NCBI GenBank assembly: GCA_016875395.1
Contig: VGRF01000007.1
Coordinates: 62,001-126,000 of the forward strand
DNA from: Deltaproteobacteria bacterium
GTDB taxonomy: Bacteria > Myxococcota_A > UBA9160 > UBA6930
Direction: 5' to 3'
Length of the DNA: 64,000 nucleotides
The notes beneath the pieces were generated by a model that saw nothing but the letters and a program-made list of their open reading frames with translations, was not told the origin of the DNA and ran no database searches. Both the position numbers and the translations under genes were made by a program. The first letter of the stretch is position 1. Every line of letters starts with the position of its first letter. Below, in pieces: positions 30,222 to 37,428 of the stretch.

Positions 30222-31211
30222 CTACTCGAGCAGCCAATCGCGCAGGGTGCTGATTTCTCGTTCCGACAGGTTTGCTCTCTCGCGGGCGAAGGCTGCGGCT
30301 CCGCCGTGGTTGGCTTCGAGGTGATCGAGCGCTTCCTCCATCGCTTCGCGGCGCGAGGAGAGAACGTGCGCGGCGCGTTCGGGATCGATGCCGCGTTCGG
30401 CGAACCATTGGTCCGCGGCGGGGATGCGGTTGCCGGTGTAGAGGGCGGTGAGGGAGTAGTCGCCGACCACCACGTCGCGCGGAACGCCTAACAAGAGCAG
30501 CAGCAGCGCGGAGATCACGCCCGTGCGGTCCTTGCCCGCGGTGCAGTGGAAGACGGCCGGCGCCGGCGCGGCCGCGAGCTCCTTCAACACCGCGCCGACT
30601 TTGTGCGGGCGTTCGTCGAGCGTGCGCAGGTAGCCGCGCACGAGCCAGCTCGCGTCGATCTCGCCGAACTCGCCGGCCTCGAAGCGGCGCGCCCACTCGC
30701 GCGGCGTGAGGCCCTCGTCCCCCGTGGGCCGGCGCAGGTACGTGAAGCCGGCGCGGCCGGCGAGGCGATTCGGGTACTCGCGCACTTCTTCGTCGCCGCG
30801 CAGATCGATCACGCGGGAGAGGCCGAGGCGCTCGAGGTACGCGATATCGGCGTCGGTGAGGTCCGCGAGCGAGTCCGCGCGGAAGACTTGACCCCATCGC
30901 ACACGGCGGCCATCGCGCGTGGGGTAGCCGCCGAGGTCGCGGAAGTTGCGCGGGCCCGCGAGCGGCAGCTTGCGCTCGGAAATCTCGATGCGGCGCCCCG
31001 CCTCGTCTTCGAGCGCGAGCACGTGGCGGAAGCGCGCGTCGAACGGACCGAGCACGGCGTGCGCACCTTCGCGAATCACCGCGACCGTGCGCTCGCCGGC
31101 GCGCACCGTGAGCGGCGCAGCGACAGGCCGCGCGAGGTGCAGCACGAGCGCATCGCCGTCGCGTTCGAGGTGCCACTCGCTGCGCGTCGCATCGAGGAAT
31201 TGCTTCGCCAT
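30222..31211 (-). CDS. Tyrosine-protein phosphatase (Y_phosphatase3/LipA-like)
   Basis: A 329-residue protein from ATG 31211. The N-terminal 90 residues form a beta-rich domain. The phosphatase part begins PLAGPRNFRDLGGYPTRDGR, a hallmark of the PtpB/LipA-like branch. The catalytic P-loop HCTAGKDRTG (C-x5-R) is at about residue 230. It dephosphorylates phosphotyrosine and possibly phosphoinositides. The N-terminal extension resembles that of large bacterial members. The reading frame is open beyond the start, but the extra region is Arg-rich antisense-like sequence. Confidence 0.85.
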   Translation of the reverse strand: MAKQFLDATRSEWHLERDGDALVLHLARPVAAPLTVRAGERTVAVIREGAHAVLGPFDARFRHVLALEDEAGRRIEISERKLPLAGPRNFRDLGGYPTRDGRRVRWGQVFRADSLADLTDADIAYLERLGLSRVIDLRGDEEVREYPNRLAGRAGFTYLRRPTGDEGLTPREWARRFEAGEFGEIDASWLVRGYLRTLDERPHKVGAVLKELAAAPAPAVFHCTAGKDRTGVISALLLLLLGVPRDVVVGDYSLTALYTGNRIPAADQWFAERGIDPERAAHVLSSRREAMEEALDHLEANHGGAAAFARERANLSEREISTLRDWLLE

Positions 31212-31304
31212 GCGCGCAGGTTCGCGCGGCGCGCACTGCTTCGCTCGGACCCTGCGCCCAGGTTCTCGCGAAACTCGGGCCGCGCTCGTACTGTGCTTCG
31301 CCCC

Positions 31305-32510
31305 ATGAGCTCGCTGCGCAACATCGTGATCGTCGGCGCTTCGCTCGGCGGCCTGCGCGCGGCGCAGGCGCTGCGGCGGCTCGGCTACGACGGGCGGCTC
31401 GTCGCGCTCGGCGACGAGCGGCACCTGCCCTACGACCGCCCGCCGCTGTCGAAGGAGCTGCTCGCGGGGAAGTGGGACGCGCCGCGCACGCACTTGTTAC
31501 GGCCGGAGGACGACGCGCTCGGGGTGGAGTGGAAGCTCGGCCACGCGGCGAGCGCACTCGATCTCGCCGCGCGCGAGGTCGTGCTCGCCTCGGGCGAGCG
31601 CGTCGCGTACGACGCGCTCGTGATCGCGACGGGCTCCGGGGCGCGGCGCATCCCGAACACGCCCGCGCTCGCGGGCATTCACGTGCTGCGCACGCTCGAC
31701 CACGCGCTCGCGCTGCGCGCCGAGCTGGAGCGCGCGCCGCGCGTCGCGGTGATCGGCGCGGGCTTCATCGGCATGGAAGTCGCCGCGACCTGCCGCGCGC
31801 GCGGGCTCGAGGTGTCGGTGATCGAAGCGCTGCCCGCACCGCTCGAGCGCGGGCTCGGCCGCGAGCTCGGCGCGTACGTGGGCGAGGTGCACCGCGCGAA
31901 CGGCGTCGACCTGCGCTGCGGCATCGGCGTCGCGCGTTTCCTCGGCAGCGAGCGCGTCGCGGGCCTCGAGCTCGCGGACGGCTCGCGCGTGGCGGCGGAC
32001 GTCGTGCTCGTCGGCATCGGCTCGGTCCCCAACACCTCGTGGCTCGCGAGCTCGGGCCTCGAGCTCGCGGATGGCGTTGTGTGCGACGCCGCGTGTCGCA
32101 CGACGCGCGCGAAGAACGTCGTCGCGGTGGGCGACGTCGCGCGCTGGCCCAACGCGCTGTTCGGCGGCGAGAGCATGCGCATTGAGCACTGGACCAACGC
32201 GACCGAGCAGGCCGACCACGCCGCCGCCGCGCTGCTCGCGGGCGACGCGGAAGTCGCGCCGTTCGCGCCAGTGCCGTTCGTGTGGTCCGACCAGTTCGAC
32301 TGCAAGATCCAGATCGCGGGCCGCATCGCGCCTGGCGACGAAGCGAGGCTCGTCGACGGCTCGCTCAGCGAGCGCAAGTTCGTGATGGCTTTCGGAAGCA
32401 AAGGCCGCCTCACCGGCGTGATCGGCATCAGCCGCCCGCGCGTGGTGCTGAAGCTGCGCGGCCAGATTCGCGAGCTCCGCGCGTTCGCGGATGCCAGCGC
32501 GGCGGGCTGA
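31305..32510 (+). CDS. FAD-dependent ferredoxin/rubredoxin reductase-like oxidoreductase
   Basis: A 401-residue two-dinucleotide-domain flavoprotein. IVIVGASLGGLRAAQALRR binds FAD, and RVAVIGAGFIGMEVAATC binds NAD(P)H. YDRPPLSKELLAG and TTRAKNVVAVGDVARWPN are signatures of ferredoxin reductases of oxygenase systems (BphA4/PdR type). It would pass electrons from NADH to a small iron-sulfur protein; no ferredoxin gene is adjacent. A Rieske oxygenase is encoded 31 kb away, and any link to it is speculative. Confidence 0.88.
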   Translation: MSSLRNIVIVGASLGGLRAAQALRRLGYDGRLVALGDERHLPYDRPPLSKELLAGKWDAPRTHLLRPEDDALGVEWKLGHAASALDLAAREVVLASGERVAYDALVIATGSGARRIPNTPALAGIHVLRTLDHALALRAELERAPRVAVIGAGFIGMEVAATCRARGLEVSVIEALPAPLERGLGRELGAYVGEVHRANGVDLRCGIGVARFLGSERVAGLELADGSRVAADVVLVGIGSVPNTSWLASSGLELADGVVCDAACRTTRAKNVVAVGDVARWPNALFGGESMRIEHWTNATEQADHAAAALLAGDAEVAPFAPVPFVWSDQFDCKIQIAGRIAPGDEARLVDGSLSERKFVMAFGSKGRLTGVIGISRPRVVLKLRGQIRELRAFADASAAG

Positions 32511-32562
32511 AGCCTCAAGCGCCTGCTTCGCGCGGTCGATTCGCTCAGCGGAGGGCGCGGCC

Positions 32563-32877
32563 GTGATTCTCACCAACACCGAAGAAGTCCCCGGCAAGCA
32601 GATCCGAGAGTTCTACGGCGTCGTGAGCGGCAGCACCGTGCGCGCCAAGCACTTCGGCAAGGACTTTCTCGCGGGCCTGAAGAACATCGTGGGCGGCGAG
32701 CTCACGGGTTACACCGAGCTGCTGAACGAGGCGCGCAAGGAAGCCATGTCGCGCATGGTCGAGGAGGCGCGCGGCCTCGGTGCGAACGCCGTCGTGAACG
32801 TGCGCTTCGCGACGAGCTCGGTGGCGCAGGGCGCGGCCGAAATCTTCGCGTACGGCACCGCCGTGCGCGTCGACTGA
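32563..32877 (+). CDS. YbjQ/UPF0145 (heavy-metal-binding fold) protein
   Basis: A 104-residue protein from GTG 32563 with GGAGGG upstream. TEEVPGKQIREFYGVVSGSTVRAKHFGKDF and EARGLGANAVVNVRFATS are the UPF0145 core. The family forms pentamers and has no settled function. A second, membrane-anchored homologue follows 12 bases downstream. Confidence 0.85.
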   Translation: MILTNTEEVPGKQIREFYGVVSGSTVRAKHFGKDFLAGLKNIVGGELTGYTELLNEARKEAMSRMVEEARGLGANAVVNVRFATSSVAQGAAEIFAYGTAVRVD

Positions 32878-32889
32878 CGCGCTCGCCGC

Positions 32890-33342
32890 ATGGAGCTGAT
32901 CATCATGCTCGTGCTGCTCGTGGTGGGCTTCACCTCGGGCAAGATCATCGAGCACCTGCACTACGAGGACCTCGCGAAGCGCGAGCGGCGGCTGCGGCGC
33001 GTCCCCGCGCTCACGACGAGCCGCATCCCCGCCGACTGGCGGGTCGAAGACGCGATGCTGCTCACGGGCACGGTCGTCATCTCACTCGACTACTGGAAGC
33101 GCTTCGCCGCCGGCTTCCGCCAGTTCTTCGGCGGCAACGTGCGCTCCTACGAAACGCTCTTCGAGCGCTCGCGGCGCGAAGCGATGCTGCGCCTCAAGGA
33201 AGCCGCCGCGGCGAAGGGCTGCGACGCGCTCGTGGGCGTGCGCCTCGAATCTGCCGAGCTCGCGAACATGGGGAGCAACGGCAAAGGCACCGCGGGCGTC
33301 GAGCTGATGGCGGTGGGAACGGCGCTGCGCACGAAGCGCTGA
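32890..33342 (+). CDS. Membrane-anchored YbjQ-like protein
   Basis: A 150-residue protein with an N-terminal transmembrane helix (residues 2-17). A divergent UPF0145 domain follows (TTSRIPADWRVEDAMLLTGTVVISLDYWKRF, then KGCDALVGVRLES). It is a paralogue of the gene just upstream, with the same strand layout plus an anchor. The pair likely forms an operon and could form a membrane-tethered oligomer. Confidence 0.75.
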   Translation: MELIIMLVLLVVGFTSGKIIEHLHYEDLAKRERRLRRVPALTTSRIPADWRVEDAMLLTGTVVISLDYWKRFAAGFRQFFGGNVRSYETLFERSRREAMLRLKEAAAAKGCDALVGVRLESAELANMGSNGKGTAGVELMAVGTALRTKR

Positions 33343-33473
33343 GCCGATGCCCGAGCTGCCGGAAGACCCCACTTCGGGGGGCGCAACCGTGCTTGCCCGT
33401 GAAATACGTAGACGATCACCCCTAACGTGAGTGCGATTCGCGGTGCGTTGACCACGAACGCAGAGGCCACGCG

Positions 33474-34163
33474 ATGGAAGATCGTAAGCGGGTGCTGTCC
33501 AAGCTCGACCTGTTCGCGGGGCTCAGCGATCGCGAGCTCTCCGAGGTCGCGCTGATCACGCGCAGGAAGTCGCTGCACGACGGCGACTTGTTATTCCACA
33601 AGGGCGACGAAGGCGGCGATCTGTACGTCATCGTCAGCTGGCGCCTGAAAGCGTTCGCGACGGGCCCCGGCGGCGACGAGATCCTCTTCCGCTTCATGGG
33701 CCCCGGCGAAGTCACCGGTGACCTCGGCGCGTTCGCGGAAGGCAAGCGCACCGCCAGCAACATGGCGGTCGGTGACTGCGAGCTGCTGATGATTCACCGC
33801 CGAGAGCTCGTGCCGCTGCTGCGCCGCATGCCGGACATCGCGGTCCGCCTCGTGGCGGCGCTCGCGACGCGCATGATCAAGCTCTCCGAGGCGCTCGAGG
33901 ACAACAACTTCCGCTCCGTGAACCAGCGCCTCGCGAAGTGCCTGCTCCTCTACGCCGACCGCTGGGGCAAGCCCGTTCCGGGCGGCGTCGAGATCGACCT
34001 GCGCCTCTCCCAAAGCGAGCTCGGAGACCTCGTCGGCGCCACGCGCGAGAGCGTGAACAAGGCGATCCGCGACTGGAGGAACGCCGGCGCGCTCGACATG
34101 CACGAGCGCACGGTCACGATCCGGAATCGCGCGGTGCTGGAGAAGCTGATCGAAGTGGAGTGA
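33474..34163 (+). CDS. Crp/Fnr family transcriptional regulator
   Basis: A 229-residue regulator. The cyclic-nucleotide-binding-like beta roll covers residues 10-125 (LHDGDLLFHKGDEGGDLYVIVSW, ending with the helix that dimerises). The winged helix carries LRLSQSELGDLVGATRESVNKAIRDWRNAGAL. Residues equivalent to the cAMP-binding PxGEhG and RT-S block read GPGEVTGDLGAF and RTASNMA, close to Crp-like sensors. No FNR-type Cys cluster is seen. A class III cyclase is encoded at 7248-10583, so cAMP is a reasonable ligand guess. Confidence 0.88.
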   Translation: MEDRKRVLSKLDLFAGLSDRELSEVALITRRKSLHDGDLLFHKGDEGGDLYVIVSWRLKAFATGPGGDEILFRFMGPGEVTGDLGAFAEGKRTASNMAVGDCELLMIHRRELVPLLRRMPDIAVRLVAALATRMIKLSEALEDNNFRSVNQRLAKCLLLYADRWGKPVPGGVEIDLRLSQSELGDLVGATRESVNKAIRDWRNAGALDMHERTVTIRNRAVLEKLIEVE

Positions 34164-34185
34164 GCGCTGGCATCAGCCTACGCAC

Positions 34186-34809
34186 TCACTCGCGCCGCTC
34201 CCCCCAGCGATTCCAGTACGTCACCTCGCGCGCCGGCTTCCTCGCCGCCGGCTTCAGCACCGCGCCCTGCATGTAGCCGACGGGCAAAAGCACGGTCTGC
34301 GTGACGCCGCTCGGAATGCCGAGCGCAGCGGCGGCTTCTTCTTCGTGCGCCGTGAGCAGCGTCGTCCAGGTCGCGCCGAGGCCGCGGGCGCGCAGCGCGA
34401 CCATCAGCGACCACGCCGCGGGAAGGACGGACGCGAAGAACGCGACCTGCATGGCGCGGTTGTCAGGGTCCGGCACGCCCTCGCTGCACACGAGGATGAG
34501 CGCGGGCATCTCGTGCAGGCGCTCGGCGAGCTCGTTCACGCTGGGCTTTTGCGCGGCCTCACTGCGCGTGGTGCGGAAGCGCGCGAGCGCGCGGCGATAG
34601 AGCTCGGCGACGGCGAGCTTCGGCGCGGGGTCGGTCATCACGAGAAAGCGCCACGCCTCGGCGTTCGCGCCCGTGGGCGCCTGCACCGCGACGTCGATCG
34701 CGGCTTCGAGCACTTCGGGCTCGACCGGGCGCTGCCAGTCGATCTTTCGCCGGATCGAGCGCGTGGTGGAGAGCGCGAGATCGACTGCGGCTCTGCTCGC
34801 GTCATCCAT
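34186..34809 (-). CDS. Nitroreductase family protein
   Basis: A 207-residue paralogue of the nitroreductase at 6351-7013. It has STTRSIRRKIDWQRPVEPE and AVQAPTGANAEAWRFLVMT for FMN binding, and GATWTTLLTAHEEEAAAALGIP in the second half. It overlaps the start of the upstream MFS gene by 8 bases, forming a transporter-reductase operon that suggests handling of a nitro- or quinone-type xenobiotic. Confidence 0.85.
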   Translation of the reverse strand: MDDASRAAVDLALSTTRSIRRKIDWQRPVEPEVLEAAIDVAVQAPTGANAEAWRFLVMTDPAPKLAVAELYRRALARFRTTRSEAAQKPSVNELAERLHEMPALILVCSEGVPDPDNRAMQVAFFASVLPAAWSLMVALRARGLGATWTTLLTAHEEEAAAALGIPSGVTQTVLLPVGYMQGAVLKPAARKPAREVTYWNRWGERRE

Positions 34810-36130
34810 TCGATTCGGTCCTCTCGTTGCGGTCGGCCACGATCTGGCGATGCAGCGCGGCGAAACCGAGCGTCGCGGTCGCGCTGAGCGCTGCGGCGAG
34901 GATCATCATCCAGCCGCCGATCGCCGGCAGCGCGGGCAGCGAGATGCCGCCAGGCAGCTCGCTCGCGCTCACGCCCGCGTAGAGCGCGATGCCGACGAAC
35001 GGCGCGATCGCCCCGCGCAGGCCGGTGAGCGTGGCGTGGAGGCCCATGTACGCGCCGGCGCGCTCCGGCTTCGCGAAGTCGTTGTGGCCGATGTTCCACG
35101 CGAGCGTGCCGCCGCCCCGCGCGATGCCGAGGATGATGCGACCCACGGCGACCCACGCGAGCGAGCCGAGCAGCGCGCCGATGCCCGTCGCGGCCTGCGA
35201 GGCCCCCCACAGCCAGCTGTGCTTCGCACGGAACTCCGCGACGTGCATGCGGTCCACGAGCGCGGCCCAAAGCGGCAGTAACAACACCCCGAGGCCGACG
35301 GGAATCGCGGTGACCAGCGCGACGCTCGTGGCGGTGCTCGCGGCGAGCTCGCGCGAGACGAGCACCACGACCGCAGGCTCGATCATCATGTTCGAAGCGC
35401 CGAGGATCGACTGCCACACGAGGTAGCGCGCGTAGTGCGGGTCCTCGCGCAGCACCGCGAACACGGAGCCGCGCGGGCCGCGCTCGCGATGCGAGCCGAG
35501 CGGCGGCGCGCTGCGCACTTCCTCGCCGCGCATCGCGATGCCGGAGAACGCGAGCGCGCCGGCGCCGCCGAGCAGCGCGCCCAACAAGTACGGCTCGCGG
35601 AACGAGAGCCCGCTGCGGTCGAGCCACTCGCCGGCGGCGAGCGCCGCGAGCGCGAGCACGCCTTGCCCGAGGAAGGTGAGCCGTGCGGTGACGCGCGCGC
35701 GCACGCCACCGTCGTAGTTCTGCGTCCAAATCACGCTGCGCAGCGTGACGATGCCGCCGCGCACGATGTGCGTGGCGATCAGCGCCGCGATGAACAGCTG
35801 CCCGCCGGCGCTCGTCGCCGGAATCAGCGCGATCGCCGCGCACAGCGCCGCCACGGCGAACTGGAGCGCGTTGATGAGCGGCACTTTGCGCGTGCGCTCG
35901 CCGAGCCACGCCCAGCCCGCGCTCGCGAGATTCCCGAACAGCTGCGACGCGCTGATCAGCGCGATGCCGAACGGGCCGAGGTGAAAGACCTTGTCCGCGA
36001 CGACGCCGACGAAGCCGCCTTCGAGCAGCGCATAACAAGCGGGCAGCAGCGCCTCCGCGCCGAGCTCGCGGCGGTAGCTCGCGAGCGAGAACGCGGAGAT
36101 GTCGGGCCTGCGCAGCCAGCCGTTCGCCAC
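34802..36130 (-). CDS. MFS transporter
   Basis: A 442-residue protein with about 12 hydrophobic segments. WLGERTRKVPLINALQF between TM2 and TM3 resembles the MFS GxxxDRxGRR loop, and the second half repeats the pattern (WAALVDRMHVAEFRAKHS). Conserved GxxxG patterns suggest an exporter-type MFS, but substrate is unknown. It is the promoter-proximal gene of the pair with the nitroreductase. It starts 133 bases from the divergent small membrane protein gene. Confidence 0.82.
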   Translation of the reverse strand: MANGWLRRPDISAFSLASYRRELGAEALLPACYALLEGGFVGVVADKVFHLGPFGIALISASQLFGNLASAGWAWLGERTRKVPLINALQFAVAALCAAIALIPATSAGGQLFIAALIATHIVRGGIVTLRSVIWTQNYDGGVRARVTARLTFLGQGVLALAALAAGEWLDRSGLSFREPYLLGALLGGAGALAFSGIAMRGEEVRSAPPLGSHRERGPRGSVFAVLREDPHYARYLVWQSILGASNMMIEPAVVVLVSRELAASTATSVALVTAIPVGLGVLLLPLWAALVDRMHVAEFRAKHSWLWGASQAATGIGALLGSLAWVAVGRIILGIARGGGTLAWNIGHNDFAKPERAGAYMGLHATLTGLRGAIAPFVGIALYAGVSASELPGGISLPALPAIGGWMMILAAALSATATLGFAALHRQIVADRNERTESNG

Positions 36131-36262
36131 GCTCCGAGGCTATCCGCCGACTGCGAAGAAATCTCTTCTCCGGCGAGCACTTAGGCCGCGCGATCACATC
36201 GCCGCGAAAGTTCCTTGCGCGTTCGACCGAGCACTTAGGGGTACGCGGGAAGGAGATGCGTC

Positions 36263-36628
36263 ATGCAGCTCGTCCTCGGACTCCGAAGCTGGCTCGGGCT
36301 CGCGCCCGCGAGCGGAGCCCCGCTGCCGGCGCCGCCTGAGCGCTTCCGGCTCAGCGAGCGCGCGAAGCGAATCCTTCGCCGCATCGTGTGGGCGATCGCG
36401 TTCGTGCTGCTCGGCGCGCTCGGAGCGCTGCACGGCGCGAGCGTCGCGATCGGCGCGGACGGCGTGAGCTCGCTCGCTGCCGGCGAGAGCGACGCGCAGG
36501 CGATCGCGCTGCCGAGCGGGCGCCGCGAGCGCGAGCTGCACGGCGAGTTCTGGCGCCCGGCCGGCTCGGACGCGGAGCGACCGCCCGCGAGGATCGGCCC
36601 GCGCGAGTGGCAGCCCGAGCCGCAGTAA
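36263..36628 (+). CDS. Single-pass membrane protein of unknown function
   Basis: A 121-residue protein that I do not recognise. A Pro/Ala-rich N-terminus precedes one transmembrane helix (about residues 39-58, IVWAIAFVLLGALGALHGAS). The C-terminal 60 residues are hydrophilic and Arg/Glu/Pro-rich. GGAGATGCGTC upstream of ATG supports translation. Two GAGCACTTAGG direct repeats lie in its upstream spacer (36176 and 36230). Confidence 0.5.
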   Translation: MQLVLGLRSWLGLAPASGAPLPAPPERFRLSERAKRILRRIVWAIAFVLLGALGALHGASVAIGADGVSSLAAGESDAQAIALPSGRRERELHGEFWRPAGSDAERPPARIGPREWQPEPQ

Positions 36629-36657
36629 CAACTCGCCGCGCGTGAAGCGCGCCGGGG

Positions 36658-37386
36658 CTACAGCTCATAGGCGCGACTTCGCTCGCGCACGAACTTGGCG
36701 ATGCGCGCTGCGGCCTCGGGTGCGCCCGGCGCGAACTTCACGCCCATGCCGAGCGGCGCATTCGGGCGCTGTAGGTTGCCCGGTACGTTTGCGAACACGA
36801 CGCTCGCCGGAATCGCGATCGCTCCGTCGACGAACTCGATCGAGAGCGTGATGCGCCCGCCGGGCATGCCCGCGCGCTGTGTCTCGATGAACGCGCCGGT
36901 CGCGGAGAGGTTGGAGATCATCCCGGCCTTCTCGCCGGCGCCCGACTTCACGCGCACCACCACGTTTGCGGGCACGCGCGTCGCAGGGCGGTGCTGGCCG
37001 CGCGTCTCGTCATACAGCGCGGCGTTGAGCACGAAGCCCAGCTCCGCGTCGTTGAAGCCCTTCCACAAGCAGTACTTCACGCCGTCGCGCTTCAGTGCGG
37101 CGATCTCTGCGGGCTCGGGCTGCGCGCCCGACACGATCGCGCGCAGTCCGAGCGCGCCTGCGCGCTCCGACATCGTGCGCAGATCCTGCGCGCGGCTCTT
37201 GAACGGAGCGTTCGTGGCGAACATCAGCACGCGCACCGGCTGCAGTTGGCGACCGATCAGCTCGAGCGCGTCCTCGACCTCGGCCGCGCGCAGCGTGCGG
37301 TAGCCGAGCACGACGACCCGGCCCGCGAGCTCGTCGTGTGCCCGTCCGAATCCGAACAGCAGAATCTGGCTGCGCTCATTCCGCAC
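36658..37386 (-). CDS. PilZ-domain protein with degenerate receiver-like N-terminus
   Basis: A 242-residue protein. Residues 1-125 have the alternating strand/helix pattern of a receiver fold (QILLFGFGRAHDELAGRVVVLGY, VRVLMFATNAPF, LGLRAIVSG), but I find no clear phospho-acceptor Asp context. Residues about 130-235 are a PilZ domain: RPATRVPANVVVRV followed by NLSATGAFIET, matching the RxxxR and [D/N]xSxxG c-di-GMP-binding motifs. It probably binds c-di-GMP. It runs toward the end of the upstream small gene and shares the strand of the helicase. Confidence 0.8.
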   Translation of the reverse strand: MRNERSQILLFGFGRAHDELAGRVVVLGYRTLRAAEVEDALELIGRQLQPVRVLMFATNAPFKSRAQDLRTMSERAGALGLRAIVSGAQPEPAEIAALKRDGVKYCLWKGFNDAELGFVLNAALYDETRGQHRPATRVPANVVVRVKSGAGEKAGMISNLSATGAFIETQRAGMPGGRITLSIEFVDGAIAIPASVVFANVPGNLQRPNAPLGMGVKFAPGAPEAAARIAKFVRERSRAYEL

Positions 37387-37428
37387 GCGAGTTGCATCGG
37401 CAGGACGCCTTGCAGACTGAGACGCTGA

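Noticed and set aside
33347-33430. Start of a mutM (formamidopyrimidine-DNA glycosylase) gene
   Set aside because: Only the first six residues match; the frame stops after 27 codons, and there is no continuation in other frames that I can see.
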